NCBI RefSeq assembly: GCF_029633865.1
Contig: NC_079214.1
Coordinates: forward strand, 31,334,957 to 31,398,956
Length of the DNA: 64,000 bases
From: Lampris incognitus
Lineage: Eukaryota > Chordata > Actinopteri > Lampriformes > Lampridae
Reading direction: 5' to 3'
The notes under the pieces are model-generated. The model saw only the letters and a program-made list of their open reading frames with translations, did no database searches and had not been told where the DNA came from. This document shows positions 44,281 through 54,977 of this stretch, piece by piece (position 1 is the first letter of the stretch; each line of letters opens with the position of its first letter). Both the position numbers and the translations under genes were made by a program.

Positions 44281-44334
44281 TGTACGCTTATTAAGTACAC
44301 ATCGTCACGTACATCGGTACTTAATAAGCGTACA
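44281..44334. repeat. Perfect 18-bp-arm hairpin
   Basis: TGTACGCTTATTAAGTAC (44281-44298) and its exact complement GTACTTAATAAGCGTACA (44317-44334), with an 18-nt loop. Weaker pairing continues outward (GCACCCCTA near 44262 against TAGGGTGTGC near 44339). Confidence 0.8.
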
Positions 44335-45228
44335 TAAGTAGGGTGTGCCTTTCGTCACACACAGCCCATGTATTTATTGAATTACACCAACAGCATCCCT
44401 GATTCCACTAATCTAGGGAGTCAAATAATTAAAGGTAGGGAAGGCGATTTTTTTCAGAAGCACTTTCTGTTATATTTTTTGCAATTCTCTTTACATCCCG
44501 ACAGCAATCAATAAATAAAATGCTCTGACACTAAATTAAAAAAAATAAAAAGAGTAATCTGTGGAAGTCGCAGGACCGTTATAAACCCATCCAATCATTT
44601 TAAGGTGTCCGGTTAAAATGATCGGATGGCCTACCTGCCTGTCAACCTATCTACCTCCAGCAGTAGGCTAGTCAGGCAGTGCGTGTTTGCGTGTTTTGGA
44701 GGAGTGGCTTTGGAGGGAGGCGATAAAGTCCTAGCCAACTTGATATTTTGCAAGTGCAATGAATTGTAGGTCGAACTAGACAAGCAGAGAGAGTGTTTGT
44801 TTATTGTGTATTGGAATGATCAATATGTTTTGTATTGTTATTAAGAGTTGTGCGCTCATTTGTGATTTAGAGTGTGCCTTTTATTATTTCTTAAATGTAA
44901 AACAAAATCCAACTGTTGTCCAAATTTGAACACAATAAAATAACAATTATTTCTAATATTATCTGTGGTTTATTTATGTACTATTGTAATGAAACAATTT
45001 AATATTACCTGAAAAAAATGTGTTAAATTGGTATAAAACACCCTACATTTGAGACTTGATGACTTGACACCTGAAATTAGGGACTTGTGACTTGACTTGA
45101 CCTGAGCTCGGTGACTTGGGACTTGACTTGAGACTTGCCCTTCATGACTTGGGACTTGACTTGAGACTCGAAGGTTAAGACTTGAGACTTACTTATGACT
45201 TGCATAACGCGACTTGGTCACAACTCTG

Positions 45229-46175
45229 CAAAGTATCAATAAGTTCTCAGAGGCTTGCAACAACTTCGGCCTCACCATCACCATAAAAAAGACTGAAGTA
45301 CTTCATCAGCCAGCTCCAGGCAAGCCATACAATGTACCCAACATCACCATAAATGGGCATCGATTAAATGCGGCTGACTATTTCACTTACCTGGGCAGCT
45401 CTCTCTCCAGATATGTCACCACTGATGAAGAGATGACCGCACGACTTACTAAAGCAAGTACTGCTTTTGGCAGACTCCACAAGAATGTGTGGAACAGGAG
45501 AGGCATCACCCAGGAGACAAAAATTAAAGTGTATTGGGCCATAGTTCTCACCACACTGCTTTACGGCTGTGAAACATGGACAGTTTACAAACGCCATGCA
45601 AAAACACTAAACCACTTTCACACCACATGCCTCAGAAAACTTCTTGGCATAAAGTTGTATGACAAGATCCCTGACACAGAGGTCCTCACTCGCTCAAGAC
45701 TGCCGAGTATACACACCATCCTCATGCAATCACAGCTTCGTTGGGTGGGCCACGTAGTTTGCATGCCAGACCACCGGCTCCCAAAGAAACGGTTATATGG
45801 TGAACTCAAGCAAGGCAAACGCTCCCATGGTGGTCAAAACAAGCGTTGCAAATACATCCTGAAGGTTTCGTTAAAGGCCTTCACCATCAACTACGATACA
45901 TGGGAACAGAAAGCTTTGAACAGAGGAGAGTGGGATGCAGTTGTCCGAAATGGTGCAAAAACATATGAGGCTGCCAGGATTGCTGCAGCGGAGAGCTGCA
46001 GGCAGGCCAGGAAAGACCGTGCCAGTAACCCTCCAGATACTCCCACTATCCCATGCCCACACTGCCAAAGAACATTCAGAGCGCAGATTGGACTAACCAG
46101 CCATCTTCGCACCCACAGAATTCGGCCCCTACAGGATGACTAGATGATCCTCGTCGCTGCGACGGATGAACAACA
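45229..46175 (+). pseudogene. LINE reverse transcriptase, second part, and zinc finger tail
   Basis: Resumes as SINKFSEACNNFGLTI and continues without a stop to 46143. It holds the RT thumb region (TTLLYGCETWTVYKRHAKTL), LQSQLRWVGHVVCMPDHRLP-like connection motifs, and a C-terminal C2H2 finger (CPHCQRTFRAQIGLTSHLRTH). A short 3' region with TATAGTATATAC ends near 46175. The intact length of this half shows that the hAT insertion is the main break besides the stop near 42078. Confidence 0.82.
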
Positions 46176-46216
46176 CAGTATAGTATATACAAAGTGGTTG
46201 GATTTATTTGACAATG

Positions 46217-46579
46217 TTAAGTGTTCATTTGGATGACAACCCGTGGAAAGAAACTGTATTTATATGTAGTTGTTTTGGTGTACAGTGCTCTGTAGCACCT
46301 ACCAGAGGGGAGAAGTTGGAACAGGTGACCAGGATGTGATGGGTCTGCAGTGATGTTGCCTGCCCATTTCCTGTCTCTGGAGATGTATAAATCCTGAATG
46401 GAGGGCAGGTTGGCACCAGTGATTTTCACCGCAGACTTAGCTTTCCATTGAAGTCTATCCCTGTCCTGTTTGATGGCCGATCCAAACCAGACAGTGATGG
46501 ATGTGCAGAGGACAGACTGGATTATTGCAGTGTAGAACTGAATCAACAGGTCCTGAGGCAGGTTGAACTTCCTGAGCTA
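46217..46579 (-). pseudogene. Jockey-group LINE, C-terminal part
   Basis: Open to a natural stop: QFYTAIIQSVLCTSITVWFG, then DPSHPGHLFQLLPSGRCYRA and FPRVVIQMN. This is the C-terminal domain typical of fish Rex1/CR1-group LINE ORF2. Upstream sequence stops at the CCTGAGCT motif (46579), where a foreign 690-bp segment begins. Confidence 0.75.
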
Positions 46580-47265
46580 TAGCAAAACTCAGCCAGACAA
46601 TGGTGAAGCGTACTGATGTTTCCAGAAGCCTTTATTTATGTTCAGCCGTACTCCATATTTTGAACACAAATTTACTTTGGCTTCCATTACACCTTTTTTT
46701 CATGAAACTCTGTAAGCGCTAAAAAACAAACAAATAACATAAAATGAGCTTTTACAAACCTAAAACCTTTACATGTATGCCATATTAACCATATATGTGA
46801 GCATTAATCAAAATATTTACTGAGTTATAACTTGTGGCATACACATGAAAAGCTAAAAGGCTAGCATTACCGTGGCATTACAGCCATTTATTTAAACCTT
46901 AGTACATGTATCGCTATCTTAACACTCATGCTAACGTTAGCATGAGTGTTAAGATAGCGATACATGTAAAACTACTTCACTGTTGAATCAACCAAATCCC
47001 ATGTAACTGCACAGTCATAAACAAATTAAATCTCACAATACCTTGTTCCCCTTCCAGCCAGATGCTTAATTTTCAAACCATAAAAGCTTTACATTTCAGA
47101 GCAGCGACCTTCCTTACTCGCGTATTTACGTCAATTTCCAGCTCTTTCAGATGTACGATCTCTATTCCGCCGTAAAAGCGCCAAAATAAAAGCTCCATAA
47201 CACAAATACAGGATATTACAAAATAAAAGCTTGCAGGAAGTGGTTACCTTATTAAGAATCATTTA
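46580..47265. other. Inserted segment with a perfect 66-bp palindrome
   Basis: Non-coding, AT-rich. The 66-bp palindrome lies at 46903-46968, centred on AACGTT. The segment is bordered by 195-bp direct repeats of LINE sequence (46385-46579 and about 47270-47463) that differ at about 13 positions. Confidence 0.6.
46903..46968. repeat. Perfect 66-bp palindrome
   Basis: Runs from TACATGTATCGCTATCTTAA to its exact reverse complement TTAAGATAGCGATACATGTA, with no loop, centre at 46935/46936. It has no mismatch across 33 bp on each side. Confidence 0.95.
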
Positions 47266-47770
47266 CAATATATAAGTCCTGAATGGAGGACAGGTTGGCA
47301 CAAATGATTTTCTCTGCAGACTTAGCTTTCCGTTGTAGTCTGTCCCTGTCCTGTTTTATGGCCGATCCAAACGAGACTGTGATGGATGTGCAGAGGACAG
47401 ACTGGATTATTGCAGTGTAGAACTGAATCAACAGTTCCTGAGGCAGGTTGAACTTCCTGAGCTGGCGGAGTGCTGGGCCTTTTTGCTGATTGTGTCTATG
47501 TTGGATGCCCACCTTAGGTCCTAGGAGATTGTGGAACCCAGAAATCTGTAGGTTTTAACCGTAGACACCATGCTGTTGAGTATGGTGTGGGGGGGGGGCA
47601 GTGTTGGGTGGCTCCTTCTGAAGTCCACTGTCATCTTCACTGTTTTGAGCATGTTCAGCTCCAAGTTGTTATGGCTGCACCAGAGGGCCAGCTGTTCAAC
47701 CTTCCATCTATATGCAGACTCGTCACCATCCCGGATAAGGCCAATGATAGTTGTGTTGTCCACAGTTTAA
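47266..47770 (-). pseudogene. Jockey-group LINE, RT part
   Basis: Minus strand: the RT catalytic box is degenerate (VDNTTIIGLIRDGDES where ADDTT is usual), then WCSHNNLELNMLKTVKMTVD, TVKTYRFLGSTIS, a frame break near 47520, and RQLRKFNLPQELLIQFYTAI. It stops at LYI near 47270. Together with 46217-46579 it makes one element interrupted by the palindromic segment, if the 195-bp repeat is a duplication. Confidence 0.7.
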
Positions 47771-48693
47771 CAGATGGGTCTGAACCAAGGCTACCATCAG
47801 CGGTGCCATTTTTCGTTGAAAATAAAGTAGTGATAAGTAGCCAACTAGTGTAAAATAACATGACACCTTGGGTTGGTTTTCCTCCTGTACCCCCCAATTT
47901 TTTGAGTCACCAGCTGCCACTAAGTATATTGAACAACATTGAAGAAAAATGTTGAGTAACAATCTCTTGTTGAGCATCAAAGCTGGGACTTGACGACTCA
48001 ATTTCCCACAGGAATATCTGAGAACATGGTAGCTATTTCTTCTGCTATATGTTTCAAATACGATAGGTTTGAGAAACATTTTTTGTGCGTGTAATATCTC
48101 CAAAAAATGTTAATTTGATGATGGATTGTACAAAAATCGATTTTCTTTAGCTTTAGAGTGTCTTTAAAAAAGTGAGTTATCAGTAAGACTCAAAGTACTA
48201 ACTAAAACTCACCTATGCAAATTTGGTCTTTTTTTCAGCATCGTCATTGAAACCTTGGTGTGTGTAGGATAAATCTGGCTAAAGTGAAAAGTCATATACT
48301 ATTAACAACCACAAAACAGTTGATTTTCTTGGGGAGGAAAAATAAGCCCCCTGCAGAACCTGTCTACAATTCATACAGAAATAAAGAAAGACAGAAACAG
48401 AAACAAAGAAAGTGAGAGAGAAAAACTGAGAAAAAGAGAGGGAGAAAAATCTGTGATGTGGTTTTTTGATAACCATAATCATAATCTGCCTAGGGTGATC
48501 CAATTCCTGAGACAGTTTATGGGGTAAGGGGAGTGGTCAGAATTAGAATGAGATGAGCATAAATGGCTATTTATCCGCTCTGTGTGCATGTGTATCTGTG
48601 TGGATGTGAGTGTCTGTCATGAAGGGTTATTTATGTGGATTAAAGGATTGGAAAGGCCATATGAAACACATGAACCAGGCCTCACAGCATCTG

Positions 48694-48746
<53 letters not shown>

Positions 48747-49302
48747 CTCTTCTCTCTCTCCTGTCTCATTCACTCTCTTTCACTCTCTCACACACATTCC
48801 CACAAATAAAGCTTCAAACGCAAATTCTTGAGCTTCTTGCAAAATTTCTGTAAAATTATATGGTATGTGGTTATGCTGCCAGACAACTGTAAGTGTGTGC
48901 TAATATAAATAAGGGATTGTTTTTATTTTCCAATCTGTATGTATATTTAGTATGGGGGCTGTAGGATGTGTGGTGCACTTGTGGTGCATGTGACTGTATG
49001 TATAGAAATGCACGGGTGCTTGAATGTGTTCAAGTGTATCTCTGTATGTGAAATTGTGAGTATGCATGTGTGCATGTGTATATGAGTTCCTATGAGTACT
49101 GAGAGAGCAGTAATTACCATTCAGCAGTAGCTAAAGTGACATGTTTGAGGAAGAGATAAGAGGACATAAATTAGCCTGGTATAAAACTGTGATATTTCCT
49201 CCACTGCTTCAGAAAAACCCATTTACTTTGCCTCTTTAGCACGTCAAGACCCCTGTCACTACCCTCTCATCCCCACTGCCAGAAGCGCTCGGACGTACGT
49301 GG

Positions 49303-49351
<49 letters not shown>

Positions 49352-49507
49352 CATGCAATTGCACATGCAAATGTAGACGCATGCAAGCACACATGCACGA
49401 ATGCTTCACACATCAAGACAGCTCCTTGTGAAAAAGTGCTCATCTGCATTCTGCTATTAACTTAGAGAGACAGAGAGAGAAAAGGAGACAGTGAGGGGGA
49501 GAGAGAG

Positions 49508-49576
<69 letters not shown>

Positions 49577-49606
49577 AAAGAGAAAGAAAGAAAAAAGAAA
49601 GAAATT

Positions 49607-49667
<61 letters not shown>

Positions 49668-50440
49668 AATCAGTGGTAATGGGGCCAGGACCTCAGTAGC
49701 TCTAAAAAGAGAGCAGACATGTGGAGGACAAGACATGATTTTTTTTTCTTTCATGAAGCGAAACAACGGTATAGCACATCTGTCACTGCTGGCGACACAA
49801 TTACTCCCACAGCCAGAAGAAGTGAGGGGAACAAAAAGAGAGAAAAAAGGACCACTGAGTATAGAAATGAAAATATGGGTAAAAGAGCAGACAATTATGA
49901 ATTTGTCTATGGAATTCAATATTGTCTCTCTTTTATCTTCATTTTGTCATTTTGTGCTTTCTTTCTTGCTTTCGTTTTCTTTCTTTCTTCTTCAGCCTCC
50001 TCTCCCTCTTCCTCCCTGCCTCATTTCCTGTCTCATTCTGTCCAGCTTACTCTGCTTTGTTTGTAGTGCTAATCACTATATTCTGTCTCAGACTGTGCAC
50101 TGCTTAATTGAACAAGTAACTGAACTTCTAGGTCTTGGTAAGAGAGTCAGTTAGATAGGGACAAGGCTCTAGCCTACTCTGCAAGCATTACCGAGTTGAG
50201 GAAATTGGTCAAACATCACTCTTGCATTTAATGATTTTGTTTGTTTGGTTGCTTGGTTGGCTTGTTGGTTGTTTCAGAACTACTTTTGATTCAGCTGGGT
50301 AAAGCAGCATGGCCTGCTGTCTTGCTGCCAGGTTTACGGTTCATAGGTGTTAAGACCGGTTAGTGGCTCACAGAAGACTTTGCCAAAGTGATACCCTGCA
50401 TTCATCAGGCCAGTATAAGTGGTGGCATGCTCCCTTTGAC
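47771..50440. other. No gene; several microsatellites
   Basis: CA runs at about 48698-48744 and 49303-49347, a GA run at about 49503-49573 and a GT run at about 49607-49665. The rest is unique AT-rich sequence. No supported coding feature. Confidence 0.5.
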
Positions 50441-50566
50441 CCCTGGAGACAAAGGTTGTTGATTAATAGATTCAATAGCCTGGGTGCGTAAGATGGTGTC
50501 GTTCAACTTCCGACGTATGAGTACTTGCACAAGAACTTCCGGTCTGATTTGTTGAGAGAAGAGATG

Positions 50567-50717
50567 GCTTTGTTTTACAATCGCTGTTTGCAGGACCTCC
50601 CTAAAACCACAGTCCACGATATACATTGCATCGTGAGTGCTTCCTCAGTAGCTCAGACGAGCAAAAAAGAAAACGGGTTTAAGATGTATATTTCAAGCTA
50701 CATCGACAACTACGAGG
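50567..50717 (+). CDS. Possible exon, unknown product
   Basis: MALFYNRCLQDLPKTTVHDI continues to SSYIDNYEG and meets a good splice donor (GGTGAGT at 50717). Basic and aromatic composition looks protein-like. It may belong to the transposon gene whose fragment lies at 51731, or to an unrelated gene. Not recognised. Confidence 0.25.
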
Positions 50718-51730
50718 GTGAGTAACGGCATCATTAGAACTATGCTAGCGCTAGCTAGCTAGCTAACTAACGTTAGGTTGCTACTTTGTTTTTATTAGTC
50801 AGCTAATGTTGCTAACTTACGTCTACATTCAAAATCACAAATTTTCAGTACAATGACACTGTGATGTGGATGAAATGTTGTGGCCAAACAAAGGAGAGAC
50901 TGGATAACCAGTGAGACGCTAAAGTCAAATTTAAAGTATCTTTACAGTATTTCCTTTAACCTTACAGGAGTTCATAAACACTGTTTTGAATACTCTAATA
51001 TACTTTTGAAGAATTTTTGTGTTCAAAACAATCTTTATTGATCGCAACACTGGACACAGTAGTCCAGAGACTAATAACAGTCATTTGGTGATCATCAGGT
51101 CTTTGTAAGATAATTTAAAAGAAATTGTTTTCAGGGTTGACCATGTCACAATGGCGCTGATACTTTGCATATTGTCTGTCGTTGTTTATGTAATGATGAA
51201 GACACATTACCATGTGGTGATATTGTTATACTCTATTGACAAATTTATTCAATTTTGAAACATTAGTTTATCATTTTGACTGTACTGGGGACTTTTGCAG
51301 GTGAAGTTTAGTGTTGTGCTAAACAATTTAACTGTTCTAGGGATTGCACTTAACAGTTTTGAGAATGTTGACAGTTTCAGAAATTGGATTTAAGCAACTG
51401 AGAAAAACTAATTGTATTTGCTCGTTTAATAATTGTGCTGTGTGTGCTAATCCTAGTCTAAATAAGAATCTTGGGGGAAAAAGAAGAATGCCTGACAATT
51501 GCGAAGCCCTCGCATATCTTGTTTTCTTTCCCTCATTCTTCTACACCCGCAAATATTGACAAAAAGACAGTCAGTATCGGTCTCTCGGACTTGACGGTTT
51601 CCAAGGGCAACGCGAAGCTGGGCGCCCTCTTCCAAGGATCAGAGGCGTTGTTTACGAATTAGCTAGCACTTTAGCCATTGACTTAGCCATATATTAGCGT
51701 TACATTTGCCTTTACCCTTACTGCAATGAG
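50718..51730. other. No firm gene; possible intron sequence
   Basis: AT-rich; includes GCTAGCTAGCTAGC-type runs near 50750. A short in-frame stretch at 51557-51661 (IDKKTVSIGLSDLTVSKGNA) ends at a TAG; I cannot assign it. Confidence 0.3.
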
Positions 51731-52056
51731 ATGTTTAAAGAAAGATACAAAGAAAAGGTGACATACAGGGACAAATTATGTCCCGATGCCAAACGTCGTT
51801 ATTTGACAAAATTGAATGCCCTAAATAACACTGATCCCTGCGAGCTGCCAACGAAAGAATTGAGCCACGATCCAGACAAACTTCCTTCACTAACTTATAT
51901 GGGCATGGTACATTACCTCGTCTATGGTATTAGTGCTTACTCAATTGACCAGTTTAAACCGCTTAAATCCCTCGAAGCACACGGGCAATTTACGAATGGA
52001 TGGGTCCAAGATCTCCACAGCTTCAAGCCAACTACGGGCTGTGACAACACCGTTGT
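51731..52056 (+). pseudogene. N-terminal fragment of a YqaJ/SWIM-type transposon protein
   Basis: MFKERYKEKVTYRDKLCPDA, KRRYLTKLNAL, LPSLTYMGMVHYLVYGISAY and SLEAHGQFTNGWVQDLHSFK are typical of the N-terminal region of large teleost proteins that carry a SWIM zinc finger and a YqaJ nuclease domain, linked in the literature to ISL2EU-type DNA transposons. The conserved pattern ends at NTVV (near 52056), exactly where an LTR starts; the remaining open codons belong to the LTR. Confidence 0.55.
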
Positions 52057-52274
52057 AGTATATGGGTTTGAAGATATATACGGAGTAATACGGTGGTGAG
52101 CCTATACTATAGGTAATACGACGAGAGGCCAGTAGGCGTGCTCTCAGGCAGATGTACGTGAGTAGAACTGCAGTCGGTTAGGATACGCATGCACGGTTGT
52201 TGTTCTTTGTTCCTGAATAAAGTTCATAAAAAGGACTACCCGCTAGTCTCCTCATCAGTATAAACCACAACATG
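52054..52274 (+). repeat. E4 5' LTR (plus strand)
   Basis: 221 bp starting TGTAGTATATGGGTTTGAAG and ending CACAACA. It has a polyadenylation signal (AATAAA near 52216) and is directly followed by a tRNA-Leu type primer site, so it is a 5' LTR of a plus-strand element. The rest of E4 is beyond nested E2 and E3 and out of the window. Confidence 0.7.
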
Positions 52275-52292
52275 GTGTCAGAAGTGGGATCA
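52275..52292 (+). promoter_or_regulatory. E4 primer binding site (tRNA-Leu type)
   Basis: TGGTGTCAGAAGTGGGAT directly after the LTR, complementary to the 3' end of a vertebrate tRNA-Leu (ATCCCACTTCTGACACCA). Confidence 0.75.
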
Positions 52293-52326
52293 TCATCATC
52301 TCCTCATCAGTATTCGCAAAGGTAAG

Positions 52327-52539
52327 TGTTCTGATCCGTTATTCCCACCTATATGCTTATTTAGGTGTCCTTGATTATAAATGATTAGGCACACCGTTAT
52401 TACACAATGCCTAACGTGGCTTGCTTTATTCCACCGTATTGCAAGACTGCCCGAACAACATTCCTCGCGCTTCTCCCCACGTCAACAGGTGACGTCACAT
52501 ACATACGGGTGCCCTTACATGCCAAACCGGTACATGACA
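52327..52539 (-). repeat. E2 3' LTR
   Basis: 213 bp, plus-strand ends TGTTCTGATCCG...GTACATGACA. The first 119 nt recur at 56884-57002. Confidence 0.85.
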
Positions 52540-52550
52540 TCCCTCCTTTT

Positions 52551-52824
52551 CTGGGAAATAAACTTCAGGTTATTTTCAATTAAAAAATATGAACCCATAT
52601 AATGACAGTATCAAAACATTCCTAACCAAAACACATACCACATATTATGTATGCTTTCACCTTAATTAGAACCATGTATTAATTCTCCATTAACACATAT
52701 TCACTTATGAACAGTCTGTAAACATATAAGACCTTTTAACATGTTAATTTCACATTTGCATCATCAAACAACAATCGTCACTGAACTTGACCCAACAGTT
52801 TTTCTTTTTTTACATTTCTCCAGT
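52551..52824. other. E2 3' untranslated region
   Basis: AT-rich sequence between the end of the integrase ORF and the polypurine tract. Confidence 0.6.
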
Positions 52825-54009
52825 CTATGTCATATCATAATCTGCCAGCCTCGATGGCAAGCGTCTCTCTCTTGGAGGCCTGTCTGCCCCCGGGGTGTCA
52901 TTGCTGGTGTTGCTCCGCTCTGCGTTTTGAGCACCCAGTGTCTCTCTGTTTGATGTGCAGTCCTCGGCATCCTGTGATGCTTCTGTTCCGGCAGGTGTCT
53001 CCTGAGTACTGGTGTATCGCTTCACGAATGTTTTGTTCCGTGTGTATCTGGCTCCGGTTGGAGATTCGACGACAACTTGGTTTCCTGATTTGCTCACCAC
53101 CTTGTGTGGCGTTGTGTTGAATAGTGTCGTCAGTTTATCAGTCTTTTCTTGTCTCACCAGGACCGTGTCACCGACATTGACATCCGAGTACCTGGCGTGA
53201 CGCCGTTCGTCTGCATAGATCTTTGATTGTCCTTTCTGTTCTGCGTCTCTGTCTCTTACCTCCAGATCAGCGTGTGCTGCTGTGATGCTTGGCAGCTTCC
53301 CCCTCATCTTTCTTTTGAAGAGCAGCTCCGCGGGACTCTGCCCTGTGGTCGCGTGATCGATACTCCGGTATACTGTCACATACTTTCTAAGTTCTCGCTT
53401 CCAATTGAGTCCATCTGAAACAGCGATGCGAATCCTCTTCATCAGCGAGGCGTTTTGACGTTCTACCTCGCCGTTCGCCTGCGCCCATCGTGGCGTTGTT
53501 TTCACATGCTTGATTCCGTTGGTGTCACAGTACTCACTGAACTCCTCTGATTTGAACTGAGGACCCTGGTCCGACCTCAGTGTGACGGGAAGTCCATGTC
53601 GACTGAAGATTGTCTCTAGACTGTCTATCACTGTTGACGTGGTTGTGGACTTTAACACGTCATACTCATAGTAGCGGCTGTAGTAATCAACTACAACTAG
53701 AATCGAGTCACCTGTCGGCAGGGGTCCGAGTAAGTCAATGGCAATATCTTGCCAGGGCCCCTCTGGTAACTCTGTTGGTCTTAACGGTTCCGGTGCGTCT
53801 GGCCGAGCAACAACTTGGCATCCGTGGCATGACCTACAATGTCTCTCGGCTGCTCTGTCCATTGTTGGCCACCAGACTTTGCTCCTGAGGTGCTGTTTAG
53901 TCCGACAATTCCTAAGTGTCCTTCGTGTGCTAGTGAGAGAGCGCGTGCCCGCAGTACTTGTAGCAGCACAATACGCGTTCCACGTAGAACCAACTGTCCT
54001 ATTACACAT
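52825..54009 (-). pseudogene. E2 integrase
   Basis: Real similarity starts near residue 40 (HLRSKVWWPTMDRAAERHCR with the CHGC of the zinc finger). Core: IAIDLLGPLPTGDSILVVVD (first Asp), TLRSDQGPQFKSEEF (second) and ANGEVERQNASL (Glu). After that VGDTVLVRQEKTDKL and a C-terminal tail RLPSRLADYDMT*. Joined to the RNase H part only by a frameshift near 53900. Confidence 0.85.
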
Positions 54010-54977
54010 AACTCACTAGCCACCGCGGCATATGCTGCGCACTTCTCAAAGTGTCCACTCTCAATAGCTTTACGCACCTCGATCAGCTCCTCGTCGTGGG
54101 CTGATGCCTCCTCCACCTCGCGGGTTGTCAATGCTCTGGGTGTGGCACTCACTGCAACAAATCTCACATACTCGTCGGATCCGTGTGCATGTTTCTGTTT
54201 CAGTGCGCTGTTCCCCAGCAGACGTGATAGTGGGTCTGCTATGTTCTTTTTGCCCGAGATATGTAGTACTTTAAAATCATAAGGCTGTAACCTTAGGACC
54301 CATCGCTCTATACGAGCGCATGGTTTCGAGCGTGGGCTGTAGATAGATTCAAGAGGTTTGTGGTCTGTAACCAAGTCAAATCGTCTACCATAGATGTATG
54401 GGTGTAACCTTTCACACGCCCATACCAGACCTAAGGCCTCTTTCTCTGTCTGAGAATACCTGCGTTCACAGTCGGTTAGACCACGACTGACATAACAAAT
54501 GGGAACATTTTCTCCATTCTGGGTCTGTACTAACACTGCTCCTAATCCCACTGGACTAGCATCTGCAATGATTTTGGTCGGTGCGTCTTTGTTAAAGTAG
54601 GCTAGTGTCCCTGCTTTGGCTAAGCCCTCTTTCAGCGCCTCAAACGCTTGTTTCTGTTCTGGACCGAATTCAAACGGAGTGTCCTTTCTTGTCAGGCGTC
54701 GCAGCGGCTCTGACACTGTTGCAAACTGTGGAATGAATCTGCTGCTGTAACTTACGAGCCCGAGGAAGCTTCTCACCTCCGATGCGTTTTCCGGCTCTCT
54801 CGCCTCGCTCACGGCTCTCACTCTCTCCTCTGTAGGACCGATTCCTTTTTCAGACAGCAGGATTCCCATGAAAATCAGTCGATCCATGTTGAACTGACAC
54901 TTGGCAGGGTTTAGCGTCAGTCCGCACTCCTCCAGTCTCCTCATGACTGTGTGTAGTCGCTCGTTGTGTCTCCTCAT
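53781..54977 (-). pseudogene. E2 RT thumb and RNase H
   Basis: RT connection region (NPAKCQFNMDRLIFMGILLS, SFLGLVSYSSRFIPQFATVS), then RNase H with IIADASPVGLGAVLVQ and SQTEKEALGLVWACERLHPY, the ISGKKNIADPLSRL linker, and the start of the integrase zinc finger. Real similarity ends at HEGHLGIVG near 53900. Out of frame with the gag-RT ORF. Confidence 0.85.

Larger units (their letters stand above)
42388..45228 (+). mobile_element. hAT-like DNA transposon with BED finger
   Basis: Left end CAGAGTTGTGGACTCGAGTC, right end (minus) CAGAGTTGTGACCAAGTCGC; perfect for the first 10 bp. Both ends have many GACTTG subterminal repeats. CAAAG directly flanks both ends (42383-42387, 45229-45233), a 5-bp duplication. 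A BED zinc-finger exon with splice donor lies at 43035-43210. No catalytic transposase exon is recognisable, so it is probably an internally deleted copy. A solo LTR (42728-42968) lies inside. Confidence 0.8.

Noticed and set aside
47723-48103. 126-residue minus-strand ORF
   Set aside because: No domain-like pattern; partly overlaps LINE-derived sequence in the wrong frame.
50744-50775. GCTAGC/AGCTAGCT runs as a possible regulatory palindrome
   Set aside because: Short simple repeat, common in fish genomes, with no supporting context.
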